DNA of 64,000 nt from Lentzea alba (GCF_011067745.1 NZ_JAAMPJ010000006.1:62001-126000), one strand, 5' to 3'; counted from the first letter of the stretch, positions 8,538-17,317 are shown. Notes: generated by a model from the letters alone, not told the origin. A program made the numbers and translations.

Positions 8538-8770
8538 TCCGCGCCCAGGTCCTTGAGCATGTCGAGCGAGACCTTGAAGCTGCTCATGTCGATGACCTGC
8601 TCGGTCTCGAACTGCACGTCGAACTCGTCCTCGATGGCCGCGACCAGCGCCATGTGGCCGACCGAGTCCCACTCGTCGATGTCGCGGTACTTCAGGTTCT
8701 CGACGTCGACGTCCTCACCGAGCGCGAGCGCCTCGACGAACGTGTTCCGCAGCCGCTGCTGCAAGTCCAT
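8534..8770 (-). CDS. Dedicated acyl carrier protein
   Basis: A 78-residue acidic protein starting at ATG 8770 with GGGAGA eight bases upstream. It is the first gene of the minus-strand operon. The 4'-phosphopantetheine site is the EWDSVGHM motif (Ser36), followed by an acidic helix (AAIEDEFDVQFE) typical of carrier proteins (PF00550). It differs from primary-metabolism AcpP, which has the motif DSLDTVE, and resembles the discrete carriers of sugar-modification and lipid clusters. It should carry the acyl group handled by the neighbouring ligase, SDR and LuxE/LuxC proteins. Confidence 0.87.
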   Translation of the reverse strand: MDLQQRLRNTFVEALALGEDVDVENLKYRDIDEWDSVGHMALVAAIEDEFDVQFETEQVIDMSSFKVSLDMLKDLGAE

Positions 8771-9029
8771 GCTGTGCTCTCCCGTGTTATGGCCTGCGTG
8801 ACGTGCGGCCGCCCGGACTACGAGGGTAACTGGTCGTGGAGGGCCGTCTTGCCGTGGTACGGGGTGAGGCTGGTTACGGGCTCGTACCCCGGCCGTTTCG
8901 TCTCTCGTAACACAGGTAGCCTGCGACGGTGTTCGCGGCGCTGACGTGCCCGGCAGCCCATGACAATCCGCATTCGCGCAGGCCGGACCGGTCGGAGCGG
9001 GAGCGGTCTCCCGAGGGAAGTACGGAGTA
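8771..9029. promoter_or_regulatory. Divergent intergenic region between ACP operon and sugar genes
   Basis: These 259 bases separate the start of the minus-strand acyl-reduction operon from the plus-strand aminotransferase and hold no convincing gene. Promoters for both directions must lie here. The plus side ends in GAGGGAAGTACGGAGTA before ATG 9030, the minus side in a GGGAGA ribosome site. I saw no clear operator palindrome. Confidence 0.5.
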
Positions 9030-10127
9030 ATGATCCCAATCACCGTTGTCGACGTGAGCGACGCGGAGCCCTATGTGCTCGAGGTGCTTCGCTCGGGCGT
9101 CATCGCTCAGGGTCCGATGGTCAAGCGCTTCGAGGACACCTTCGCCGAGATCGCGGGTGTCGACCACGCCATTGCCGTCAACAACGGCACGACGGCTCTC
9201 GTCGCGGCGATCCAGGCGCTGGACCTGCAGCCCGGCGACGAGGTCGTGACCTCGCCGTTCACCTTCATCGCCACGCTGAACGCGATCCTCGAGGCCGGCG
9301 CCACGGCCCGGTTCGCGGACATCCGCGAGGACGACTTCTGCGTCGACCCCGAGGCGATGGCGGCCGCGATCACGCCGCGGACCAAGGTCCTCATGCCGGT
9401 CCACCTGTACGGCCAGACCGCCGACATGGGCAAGATCGCCCCGCTGGCCGAGGAGCACGGTCTCGCGCTCGTCGAGGACAGCGCGCAGGCGCACGGCGCG
9501 AAGTTCGACGGGAAGGGCGCCGGCAGCTTCGGCCTCGGCTGCTTCTCCTTCTACGCGACCAAGAACATCACGACCGGCGAGGGTGGCATCATCACCACCA
9601 ACGACGCCGAGATCGCCGACAAGCTCCGGGTCATGCGCAACCAGGGCATGCGCGCCCGCTACGAGTACGTGATGGCCGGTCACAACTACCGCCTCACCGA
9701 CCTCGCGGCCGCCGTCGCCATCCCGCAGCTCGCGAAGATCGACGAGATCACCGCGAAGCGCAAGGCGAACGCCGCCAAGCTCAACGAGGGCCTCGCCGGC
9801 ATCACCGGCCTGCGCACGCCGTCCGAGCTGCCCGGCCGCTCGCACGTGTGGCACCAGTACACGGTCCTGATCGGCGACGACGCCGCGCTGACCCGTGACG
9901 AGTTCGCCGCCAAGCTCACCGAGCGCGGCATCGGCAACGGCATCTACTACCCGAAGCTCGTCACGGACTACGACGCGTACCGCGGCCACGCGCAGGTCGT
10001 CATGTCGGAGACCCCGGTGGCGGCGAAGATCGCGCAGCAGTGCCTGTCGATCCCCGTGCACGCCCACCTGACCGACGACCAGCTCGACACCGTCATCGGC
10101 ACCATCCGGGAGGTGCTGGGCGCATGA
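9030..10127 (+). CDS. DegT/DnrJ/EryC1-family sugar aminotransferase
   Basis: A 365-residue PLP-dependent enzyme (PF01041) that converts a keto-sugar nucleotide to an amino sugar. Visible marks are the PLP-region NNGTTALVAA (51-60), SPFTFIATLNAI (75-86), EDSAQAHGA (149-157) and the PLP Lys in FYATKNITTGEGG (Lys178). Start ATG 9030 is preceded by GGAG. It overlaps the following Gfo/Idh/MocA gene by ATGA, and the pair is divergent from the ACP/LuxC/LuxE operon. An aminotransferase plus oxidoreductase pair commonly builds 3-amino or 2,3-diamino sugar nucleotides, so an N-acylated amino sugar is a reasonable destination for the acyl group activated next door. Confidence 0.9.
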   Translation: MIPITVVDVSDAEPYVLEVLRSGVIAQGPMVKRFEDTFAEIAGVDHAIAVNNGTTALVAAIQALDLQPGDEVVTSPFTFIATLNAILEAGATARFADIREDDFCVDPEAMAAAITPRTKVLMPVHLYGQTADMGKIAPLAEEHGLALVEDSAQAHGAKFDGKGAGSFGLGCFSFYATKNITTGEGGIITTNDAEIADKLRVMRNQGMRARYEYVMAGHNYRLTDLAAAVAIPQLAKIDEITAKRKANAAKLNEGLAGITGLRTPSELPGRSHVWHQYTVLIGDDAALTRDEFAAKLTERGIGNGIYYPKLVTDYDAYRGHAQVVMSETPVAAKIAQQCLSIPVHAHLTDDQLDTVIGTIREVLGA

Positions 10128-11101
10128 CCGCGAACCCCCGCATCCTGCTCGTCGGCACCGGCACGATGGGCTCGCTGCACGCCCGCGTGCTCGCCGGTTC
10201 CGACCGCTGCGATCTGGTCCGCGTGGCCGAGCCCCGCGAAGACGCCGGCCGCATGATCGCCGAGCGCTACGACGCGCAGTGGAGCCCCGAGATCGGCGAC
10301 CTGTCCGACGTGGACGCCGTCGTCATCGCCGCCGCGACCGAGTACCACCACGGTCTCGCGGTCGAGGTCCTGAACCAGGACAAGCCGCTGCTCATCGAGA
10401 AGCCGGTCTGTCCCGGCATCGAGGCCTCCGAGGAGGTCGTGGCGCTGTCCGCCCAGCGCGGTGTGCCGCTGATGTGCGGTCTGCTGGAGCGCTACAACCC
10501 GGCCGTCCTCACGGCGTTGTCGCTGGTCGACAACCCGGTGCACGTCACGGCGACCCGCCACTCCCCGTACGCGCCGCGCATCCGCACGGGCGTCTCGTGG
10601 GACCTGCTGGTGCACGACGTCGACCTGGCGATCCGCGTGTTCGGCGGCCAGGACCCGACGGACGTGCAGGGCACGTTCGGCTACTTCCACCCGACCTCGG
10701 TCCAGGGTGCGGAGGACGTGGCGGAGACCGTGCTCGGCTTCGCCAACGGCGGCCTCGCCACCGTGTCCGCGAGCCGCATCGGCCAGCGCAAGGTCCGGTC
10801 GCTGACGATCACCGAGGTCGACCGCCTGATCGAGGCCGACCTGCTGCGCCGCGACGTGACGATCTACCGCCACGTCTCGAACGACGCCGCCACGCCGGAC
10901 GGCCGCGGCTACCGCCAGCAGACGATCATCGAGATCCCCGAGCTGATCTCGGCCCGCGAACCGCTGGCCGCGCAGCTCGACCACTTCCTCGACATCGTCG
11001 CGGGCAAGGCCGACGCGGACGCCGAGCGTTCCGCGATCCTGCCGTCGCACCGCGTTGTGGCGAAGGTGTTCGACCAGCGGACGCAGGTGGCCAGCGTCTG
11101 A
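10124..11101 (+). CDS. Gfo/Idh/MocA-family oxidoreductase
   Basis: A 325-residue NAD(P)-dependent sugar dehydrogenase (PF01408). The N-terminal Rossmann motif is GTGTMGSLHA (11-20) and the family EKP motif lies in LLIEKPVCPG (about 89-98). The C-terminal half is the substrate domain. Start ATG 10124 overlaps the upstream aminotransferase stop (ATGA). In nucleotide-sugar pathways such enzymes oxidise C3 of a UDP- or dTDP-sugar so that a DegT aminotransferase can act, which fits this pair. A perfect terminator follows 12 bases after the stop, so the two genes form a short operon. Confidence 0.88.
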   Translation: MTANPRILLVGTGTMGSLHARVLAGSDRCDLVRVAEPREDAGRMIAERYDAQWSPEIGDLSDVDAVVIAAATEYHHGLAVEVLNQDKPLLIEKPVCPGIEASEEVVALSAQRGVPLMCGLLERYNPAVLTALSLVDNPVHVTATRHSPYAPRIRTGVSWDLLVHDVDLAIRVFGGQDPTDVQGTFGYFHPTSVQGAEDVAETVLGFANGGLATVSASRIGQRKVRSLTITEVDRLIEADLLRRDVTIYRHVSNDAATPDGRGYRQQTIIEIPELISAREPLAAQLDHFLDIVAGKADADAERSAILPSHRVVAKVFDQRTQVASV

Positions 11102-11113
11102 TAGCACTAATTG

Positions 11114-11150
11114 ATGGCCGGAACGCGCTTATACAGCGCGTTCCGGCCAT
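11114..11150 (+). terminator. Intrinsic terminator after the aminotransferase/oxidoreductase operon
   Basis: A perfect 15-bp stem (ATGGCCGGAACGCGC / GCGCGTTCCGGCCAT) with a 7-base loop, followed directly by TTTAGTTT. It lies 12 bases past the stop of the oxidoreductase. Confidence 0.92.
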
Positions 11151-11269
11151 TTTAGTTTCAGTTCAGATACGTTTGCGTCACGACGCGAAAATCCGGCAAA
11201 CGCCGAGCCCCTCACCGACGACTCGCCAGTACCAGGCCACAAGCCTGGGCTGACTCAGAGGGGGGACAC

Positions 11270-13306
11270 ATGGCGTACGACCAGCACCAACGGTTCGTGC
11301 AATTCGTTCCTGGGGGGAATGGTGTCATCTACGGCATTCAGGCAGACGGTCTGCTGCTGCGTTACGAGCACGCGGGCTGGCTGACCGGAACGCCGACGTG
11401 GGCCAACGGCGCGGGGGCGCAGATCGGCAACGGCTTCCAGCAGTTCCGCACCGTTTTCGCCGCGGCGGACGGTCAGATCTTCGGCGTCACCGCGAGTGGT
11501 GACCTCCGCTGGTACAAGCACCTCGGCGGCGGAGCCTGGCACGTGAACAGCGGCTCGACCATCCGCACCGGTCTGCAGGTCTACCCGCGGATCTTCGGTG
11601 GCTGGAACGGCGTCTTCTACGCCGTCGACACCAACGGCAAGCTGCGGTGGTTCAAGTACCTGGCCGGCGACGGCACGAACTCGTGGCACACCAACAGCGG
11701 CAACATCATCAGCAACAACAGCTGGAAGCCGTTCTACGAGCTGTGGGCCGACCCGAACGGCGTCATCTACGGCATCCACACGGGCAGCAACCTGCTGAGC
11801 TGGTGGCGCTACACGTCCGGCGACGGCACGAACGGCACGTGGGTGAACGGCGGCGACGCCTACACGATCGGCAGCGGCTGGTCCGACGACACCCAGAAGA
11901 CGTGGCTCTCCAACGGCTCCGGCACCCACTACGTCGTGTGGCTGGACGGCTCCACGACACCGGGGTTCGACGACAAGCTGATGTGGTTCCGGCTGCTGAA
12001 CTCCGAGACGATCAGCGGCCACTGGACCGGCCTGTGGGTCAACGGCGGCGCACCGCGGCAGGTCGGCTCCGGGTTCACCACCGAGAAGACCGCGGCGCTG
12101 CAGGGCTACGCCACCGACACCAGTCCGCGCCCGACCTACCCGCAGGGCTTCGCGGTGTCGAGCAGCTTCACGACGGTCGAGGCCACGATCGAACGCCTCG
12201 CCGTGCCGGGCCAGACGTCCGGCACCGTCGTGTGGGGCCCGCAGTCGGTGGCCGGCACCCTGCAGTACGTGCCGGGTGACTACCGGTCGGGCGGTTGCGA
12301 CTGGGCCACCACGTTCTCGCTGACCATCCCGGCGACCTGGAAGTCCGGCGCGTACGTGTGCCGGTTGCGCGGCCTGCTGAACGGAACACCGCACCTGCGC
12401 TACGAGATCCCGTTCGCCGTGAAGCCCCCGGCACCGACGGCGAAGCTCGCGGTGCTCCTGCCGACGAACACCTACAACGCGTACAACACCTGGGGCGGTC
12501 ACAACAACTACACGTCCGTCGGCCAGGGCGGTGTGCAGCGCGTCTGCACGTCGTACCGTCCGAACAACGCCGTGTGGACCGACGACCGTGCGATCCTGAG
12601 CCACACCTACTACACGGACCTGCTGTTGCTGCGGTGGATGGTGCAGAACAACATCGAGTTCGACCTCTACCAGGACGGTGACCTGAACGCCGATGGCACG
12701 TGGCTCGGTCAGTACAAGGGCCTCGTCCTCGGCAGCCACTCCGAGTACTGGTCGCAGCTCATGAAGGACCGGGTCAACACCTACCTGTCCAACGGCGGCC
12801 GGGTCGTGAACACCGGCGGCAACACCCTGTTCGCCCGCATCTCGTGGAACGCGGGCGGCGACGCCGTCGTCTTCCGCGCCGCCAACGGCTCGCAGACCGA
12901 CAACTGGTACGCCAACCTCGGCCAGCCCACGCGCGACGTGCTCGGCGCCGACTGGGACGACTCGGAGTTCCTGACCTGGGGCGCTTACGAGACCCTGCTG
13001 CCCGCGCACCCGTTCCTCGCGGGCACCGGCCTCACGTCGGGCGCCGCGTTCGGCGCCGTGTCGTACAACATCTCCGGCAGCGGCTGGGAGACCGACCGCT
13101 GCCCGACTCCGCCGAAGTCGGGCACGGAGATCATCGCCGTGGGGAACAACAGCGGCGGCCCCAACGGCGGTCACATGTACAAGTGGACGCGGTCCGGTGG
13201 TGGCTGGGTGTTCAGCACCGGCTCGATCTCGTTCAACGGGACGCTCGCCGTGGACACGGTGGCGTCGAAGATCCTGCTGAACGTGATGACCGCGGCAGCG
13301 GCTTAG
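11270..13306 (+). CDS. Tachylectin-like propeller fused to N,N-dimethylformamidase-like domain
   Basis: A 678-residue protein from ATG 11270 with GAGGGGGGA upstream. Residues 1 to ~270 hold repeated units of about 45 residues (GVIYGIQADG, QIFGVTASGDLRWYKHL, GVFYAVDTNGKLRWFKYL), as in tachylectin-2-type beta-propellers (PF14517), which bind sugars. Residues ~290-678 resemble the large-subunit domain of N,N-dimethylformamidase, seen in KLAVLLPTNTYNAYNTWGG and GLVLGSHSEYWS. In that family the domain is a glutamine-amidotransferase-like fold with hydrolase activity. No signal peptide is evident, so export is uncertain. The gene stands alone between a terminator and a convergent gene whose stop it overlaps (TTAG). 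Its place inside a glycan island and its lectin propeller suggest it recognises a glycan, but the reaction is unknown. Confidence 0.78.
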   Translation: MAYDQHQRFVQFVPGGNGVIYGIQADGLLLRYEHAGWLTGTPTWANGAGAQIGNGFQQFRTVFAAADGQIFGVTASGDLRWYKHLGGGAWHVNSGSTIRTGLQVYPRIFGGWNGVFYAVDTNGKLRWFKYLAGDGTNSWHTNSGNIISNNSWKPFYELWADPNGVIYGIHTGSNLLSWWRYTSGDGTNGTWVNGGDAYTIGSGWSDDTQKTWLSNGSGTHYVVWLDGSTTPGFDDKLMWFRLLNSETISGHWTGLWVNGGAPRQVGSGFTTEKTAALQGYATDTSPRPTYPQGFAVSSSFTTVEATIERLAVPGQTSGTVVWGPQSVAGTLQYVPGDYRSGGCDWATTFSLTIPATWKSGAYVCRLRGLLNGTPHLRYEIPFAVKPPAPTAKLAVLLPTNTYNAYNTWGGHNNYTSVGQGGVQRVCTSYRPNNAVWTDDRAILSHTYYTDLLLLRWMVQNNIEFDLYQDGDLNADGTWLGQYKGLVLGSHSEYWSQLMKDRVNTYLSNGGRVVNTGGNTLFARISWNAGGDAVVFRAANGSQTDNWYANLGQPTRDVLGADWDDSEFLTWGAYETLLPAHPFLAGTGLTSGAAFGAVSYNISGSGWETDRCPTPPKSGTEIIAVGNNSGGPNGGHMYKWTRSGGGWVFSTGSISFNGTLAVDTVASKILLNVMTAAAA

Positions 13307-13941
13307 GCTTCTTCCTCGGCCTTCGCGAACTCGCCCGCTGGCGCGCCCCAGAGGACTTCCTCACCGCGCGCCTCGGCGAGCTCGCGACGGCGCTTGTTCT
13401 CCGCGCGCACCCGCTCGATCTCGGCGTCGATGTACTCCTGCTCGTACTTCTGGAACACGCGGGCCGGGTTGCCGGCGACGAGCGAGCGCGCGGGCACGTC
13501 CTTGGCCACCACGGACAACGGCTGCACGGTGGCGAAGTCGCCGATGGTCACGCCCGGCATGATCACGCTGTTGCCGCCGATGAAGCAGCCCTTGCCGATG
13601 CGGACCGGCTTGCGCTCGATCAGGTCGCTGCCGGAGTGGTTCTCCAGCGCCATGTTCGCGAGCCAGCTGGAGTGCGTGAAGATCAGGCAGTTCAGCCCGA
13701 TGCTGGTGTGCTCGCCGATCTCCATGCCGCCGCTCGCGTCGAGCACGGCGCCCTCGCCGATCCAGCAGTGGTCGCCCATCTTCAGCTGGTCGGGGCTGAT
13801 CACCTTGGCGCGCTCGCGGATGCGCGTGGTGGCGGGGAGACCGTAGAGCGCGGCGCGCTCCGAGTCGTTCATGTACTGCCCGACGAGGTCGGTGAGGATG
13901 TGCTTGCGGAGGCGGTTGCTCCGCTCGTCGTCGAAGAACAT
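13303..13941 (-). CDS. Left-handed beta-helix (hexapeptide) acyltransferase
   Basis: A 212-residue member of the LbH/WbbJ acetyltransferase family. Hexapeptide-repeat segments run from about residue 55 to 165 (for example GDHCWIGEGAVLDASGGMEIG and VRIGKGCFIGGNSVIMPG), ending in the standard VPARSLVAGNPARVFQ. A charged helical tail of ~45 residues follows. Such enzymes O- or N-acetylate sugars. ATG 13941 overlaps the upstream glycosyltransferase stop as TGATG, so the two are co-translated. The 3' end overlaps the convergent tachylectin-like gene by four bases. Confidence 0.87.
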   Translation of the reverse strand: MFFDDERSNRLRKHILTDLVGQYMNDSERAALYGLPATTRIRERAKVISPDQLKMGDHCWIGEGAVLDASGGMEIGEHTSIGLNCLIFTHSSWLANMALENHSGSDLIERKPVRIGKGCFIGGNSVIMPGVTIGDFATVQPLSVVAKDVPARSLVAGNPARVFQKYEQEYIDAEIERVRAENKRRRELAEARGEEVLWGAPAGEFAKAEEEA

Positions 13942-15140
13942 CAGCGCGTACCTGCCGGGGTCGGAGCGGTCATCAGGTCGAACACGGCGAGGTGCTTGTC
14001 CGTCACCACGTCGAGCGTGAAGTCGCCGAGCACCACGTCCCGCTGCCTGGCGGCGATCCGTTCCCGTTCGTCCGGGTCGTCGAGCAACCGGTTCAGCATC
14101 GCGGCCAGCCCGGCCGGATCGTCGGGCCGGACCAGCAGCGCGTTGTCCCAGTTGCGCAGCTCGACCCAGGGGAAGTTCGTCTCGCGCACGGCGCAGACGG
14201 TGGCCTTGCCCGCCGCCATCGCCTCCAGACTCGCAGTGCCACACCCTATGCCCTGCAGATCGTGCGCAACCACATCGGCCTCCGCCAGGTAGGACGGCAC
14301 CTCGCCCTTCGCCACCGGCCCGGTGGCCACGAAGACGTCGCGCACGCCCAGTTGCTGAGCGAGTTGGAGAAACCTGTCGTAGTAGATGCGGCCGACCACG
14401 AGCACCTTGACCTTGGGGTGCTTCTCCAGCACCGCGGGCATGGCCCTGACCAGCGCCAACCGGTTGCGCAGCGGGATGACGTGACCGAGCGAGACGATCA
14501 ACGGCGCCGCGCACAAACCGTAGCGGTCGCGCACGTCGAACGTCGGCAGCGCGGTGATCTCGCGGGGATCGACGGCCACCGGGATGTGGTCGAACTCTCC
14601 CTGGGTGGCGCCGTAGCGTTGCGCACAGTACTTCTCCGCCATCTCGTCCATGATCACGAACCGCGGCCGGTACAGCCGCAGGATCGGGCGCACGAGGAAG
14701 CGGTCGAGCAGGCGGAACAGGATCGCGTACAGCCGCAGCGTGCTTTCCAGTCGCGTGTGGACGGACAGCAACGCGGGAACCTTGCGCCGGCGGGAGTACC
14801 AGCCGGTGAGCCAGCTCAGGTCGAGGAACTGGCCGTGCTGGTGGATGACGTCCGGCTGGAACTCGTCCAGCAGCCGGAACACCCGGCGGACGTTCGAGGG
14901 CCGGGACGCGAAGGTGATGTCGAAGTCGATCGACAGGCCGAGCTTGGGCATCTTGAACGCGGGCAACCGGTGCACGCGATACCCGTTGACCTGCTCTTCG
15001 GCCGGAGCGTCGCGATAGGCCGCGGTCAGCACGATCACCTCGTGCCCGCGTTCGACGAACTTCTCGGCCAAGGCTTCCGCGAGGTGCGCACTCCCTCCCA
15101 CCCGTGGCGGGAAGAAGTTGTTCACGACAGCGATGCGCAC
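13941..15140 (-). CDS. GT4-type glycosyltransferase
   Basis: A 399-residue GT-B fold enzyme. Start GTG 15140 (VRIAVVNNFFPPRVGG) has AGGAG seven bases upstream. The N-terminal domain shows the GGSAHLAEALAEKFVERGHEV acceptor-side loop and helix. The C-terminal domain has the nucleotide-sugar site around GIGCGTASLEAMAAGK with the conserved Glu. Members transfer sugars to lipid-linked or protein acceptors in surface polysaccharide or glycolipid synthesis; donor and acceptor cannot be inferred. Coupled to the hexapeptide acyltransferase downstream; a terminator separates it from the upstream epimerase gene. Confidence 0.88.
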   Translation of the reverse strand: MRIAVVNNFFPPRVGGSAHLAEALAEKFVERGHEVIVLTAAYRDAPAEEQVNGYRVHRLPAFKMPKLGLSIDFDITFASRPSNVRRVFRLLDEFQPDVIHQHGQFLDLSWLTGWYSRRRKVPALLSVHTRLESTLRLYAILFRLLDRFLVRPILRLYRPRFVIMDEMAEKYCAQRYGATQGEFDHIPVAVDPREITALPTFDVRDRYGLCAAPLIVSLGHVIPLRNRLALVRAMPAVLEKHPKVKVLVVGRIYYDRFLQLAQQLGVRDVFVATGPVAKGEVPSYLAEADVVAHDLQGIGCGTASLEAMAAGKATVCAVRETNFPWVELRNWDNALLVRPDDPAGLAAMLNRLLDDPDERERIAARQRDVVLGDFTLDVVTDKHLAVFDLMTAPTPAGTR

Positions 15141-15163
15141 CTGGCAGCTCCTATCCGCTTTCA

Positions 15164-15193
15164 CGTGGACGCGGCCGGGTTGCCGCGTCCACG
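15164..15193 (-). terminator. Hairpin after the epimerase gene
   Basis: An 11-bp perfect stem, CGTGGACGCGG / CCGCGTCCACG, with an 8-base loop, sits in the 72-base gap between the epimerase stop and the glycosyltransferase start, both on the minus strand. Confidence 0.75.
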
Positions 15194-15212
15194 CTAGTTC
15201 GGCAGCCGAGCG

Positions 15213-16154
15213 TCAGCTGGAAGCGCTGAGCTTGACCAGCTCGGTCATCCCGTCCTCGACGGTGATGGTCGGCTCCCAGCCGAGCACCTCCTTGGCGCGG
15301 GTGATGTCCGCGGCACGACGGGAGACGAGGACGTCGCGCGGGTTGAACTGCGGCTCGACGTCGACGCCGACCGCGTTGATCAGGATCTTGGCCAGCTCGG
15401 CGACCGAGGTGTCGATACCCGTTCCGATGTTGACCGGAACATTGTCCTTCTCCGACTCGAGCGCCGCGACGACAGAACGAGCGATGTCGGTGACGTGGAT
15501 GAAGTCCATCGACTGCTCGCCCTTGCCGTCGATGACCGGCGGCAGGCCCTGGCGGAGGCGGTTGACGAAGTGGTTGATCACCGAGGTGTAGTACGCGGTG
15601 GTCTTCTGGCCGGGGCCGTAGACGTTGAAGAAGCGCAGGCCGACCCAGGACAGGCCCTTGGTCCGCTCGTAGAAGCCGAGCAGGTCCTCACCGGAGCGCT
15701 TGGCGATGCAGTACGGGGTGAGCGGCGAGAGCTCGTCGTCCTCGTGCATCGGCAGCTTCTTCGGGTCGCCGTACACCGAGGCGGACGACGCGAACACGAG
15801 CCGGCGCACACCCTGGTCCGCGGCGGCCGCGAACACGTTGTGGTTGCCGACCATGTTGATGTCGACGCTCTCGTACGGGTCCGCGACGCTCTTGTTGATG
15901 GAGACGGCGGCGAGGTGGATGACGCTCTCGCAGCCCTTCATCGCGTTCTGCACCGCACCGCCGTAGCGGACGTCCTGGTCGATGAGCTCGACGTTGCCCG
16001 TCGCCACCAGCTGGCCGACCGCCTCGCGGTCACCGCGGAACATGTTGTCGAAGATGCGAACCTTGTAGTCACGCTCGAGCAGCATCGGGATGACGTGCAT
16101 ACCGATGAAGCCCGCGCCACCCGTGACGAAAACGGTGCGCTGGGACGAGGACAT
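15213..16154 (-). CDS. NAD-dependent nucleotide-sugar epimerase/dehydratase
   Basis: A 313-residue extended SDR starting at ATG 16154. The NAD site GGAGFIG is at 12-18. The catalytic elements are FASSASVYG (Ser about 124) and the YxxxK motif in TPYCIAK (Tyr148, Lys152). The sequence resembles UDP-glucose 4-epimerase or dTDP-glucose dehydratase-like enzymes; which reaction it performs is not resolved by sequence alone. It follows a DegT aminotransferase by 32 bases, probably in the same transcript, and both would supply sugars to the glycosyltransferase downstream. Confidence 0.87.
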   Translation of the reverse strand: MSSSQRTVFVTGGAGFIGMHVIPMLLERDYKVRIFDNMFRGDREAVGQLVATGNVELIDQDVRYGGAVQNAMKGCESVIHLAAVSINKSVADPYESVDINMVGNHNVFAAAADQGVRRLVFASSASVYGDPKKLPMHEDDELSPLTPYCIAKRSGEDLLGFYERTKGLSWVGLRFFNVYGPGQKTTAYYTSVINHFVNRLRQGLPPVIDGKGEQSMDFIHVTDIARSVVAALESEKDNVPVNIGTGIDTSVAELAKILINAVGVDVEPQFNPRDVLVSRRAADITRAKEVLGWEPTITVEDGMTELVKLSASS

Positions 16155-16186
16155 GCGGAAACTCCTGTGCGTTTGCTCGGGGTGGT

Positions 16187-17317
16187 TTAGCGGACGGTGC
16201 TGAGCACTTCGCGGAGCGTCTTGGCGACTCGCTCCACCTCGTCGTCGGTCAGGTTGGCGTGCATCGGGATCGCCAGGTGACGACGGAACAGATCGGCCGA
16301 GACCGGGCACGGCGTCGACTGGCCGTACACGGGCTGGACGTGCGAGGCGTACGTGCCGAAGTTGCACTGCACGCCGTTCTCCCGCAGGCCCTTCGCCACG
16401 GCGCCGCGGTCGATGTCCGCGTCGAGCGTGATGACGTAGGACTGCCACGGGTGGACCCGGTCCTCGAGCGCGACCGGCAGGGTCACGCCCTCCAGGTCAC
16501 CGAGCAGCGCCTCGTAGGACTTGGCCACGTGGGCGCGGTTCGCGAGCAGCGTGGGCAGGCGGTCGAGCTGGGCGAGCATGATGCCGGCCATCACGTCCGA
16601 CATGCGGTAGTTGTAGCCCGCCACGTCGAACGACGGCACCGGCAGGTCGCTCGAACCCTCGCGGTTGAGCGCGGGCTCGATGCCGTAGGTGTGCATCTTG
16701 CGGGCCTTGGCGGCCCACTCGGCGTTGTTCGTGGTGAAGGCACCGCCCTCACCGGCCGTGATGCCCTTGCGGCCGTGGAAGCTGAAGGTCGCGGCGTCGG
16801 CGAGGCTGCCGGCCGGGCGGCCCTTGTAGCTCGCACCGGCGGAGCAGGCGCCGTCCTCGATCAGGAACAGGCCGTGCTTGTCCGCGATCGCGCGCAGCTC
16901 GTCGTAGTCGGCCGGCTGGCCGAAGACGTCGACGGCGAGGATGCCGACGGTGCGCGGGGTGATGGCGGCCTCGACCGCGGCCGGGTCGACGCTCCAGATG
17001 TCCGGGCGGACGTCCGCGAAGACGGGCTTGGCACCGGTCCACATGACCGAGTGCCCCGTGGCCGGGAAGGTGTAGTCGCCGACGATGACCTCGTCACCCG
17101 GCTTGGCCCCCGCGACTTCGAGCGACAGGTGCAGCGACGCCCCGCAGTTGTTGGTCGCCAGCACGTGGTCGACACCGGCGACCTCGCTGAAGCGCTCCTC
17201 GAACTTCTTGCAGGTCGGACCGGCACCGGAGAGCCAACCGGACTCGAAGACTCGGGCGACCGCCGCGAGCTCTTCCTCGCCCACCGTCGGCTGACCCAAA
17301 GCAATGCTGTCGGACAT
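16187..17317 (-). CDS. DegT/DnrJ/EryC1-family sugar aminotransferase
   Basis: A 376-residue PLP enzyme of the same superfamily as the gene at 9030 but clearly different in sequence. Start ATG 17317 has GGGAGAGG six bases upstream. Motifs: NNCGASLHLSLE (57-68), GDYTFPATGHS (80-90), EDGACSAGA (154-162) and the PLP Lys184 in SFHGRKGITAGEGG. It is the first gene of a minus-strand unit with the epimerase and is divergent from lhgO. Having two distinct DegT enzymes within 9 kb implies at least two amino-sugar steps, or one sugar with two amino groups. Confidence 0.88.
   Translation of the reverse strand: MSDSIALGQPTVGEEELAAVARVFESGWLSGAGPTCKKFEERFSEVAGVDHVLATNNCGASLHLSLEVAGAKPGDEVIVGDYTFPATGHSVMWTGAKPVFADVRPDIWSVDPAAVEAAITPRTVGILAVDVFGQPADYDELRAIADKHGLFLIEDGACSAGASYKGRPAGSLADAATFSFHGRKGITAGEGGAFTTNNAEWAAKARKMHTYGIEPALNREGSSDLPVPSFDVAGYNYRMSDVMAGIMLAQLDRLPTLLANRAHVAKSYEALLGDLEGVTLPVALEDRVHPWQSYVITLDADIDRGAVAKGLRENGVQCNFGTYASHVQPVYGQSTPCPVSADLFRRHLAIPMHANLTDDEVERVAKTLREVLSTVR

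Noticed and set aside
5360-8770. Interpretation of the ACP/ligase/SDR set as a polyketide or NRPS cluster
   Set aside because: No ketosynthase, acyltransferase, condensation or thioesterase domain is present; LuxE and LuxC point to acyl reduction.
11255-13174. Minus-strand open frame of 639 codons antisense to the tachylectin-like gene
   Set aside because: Valine/arginine-rich shadow with no domain; the plus-strand gene has clear domains and a ribosome site.
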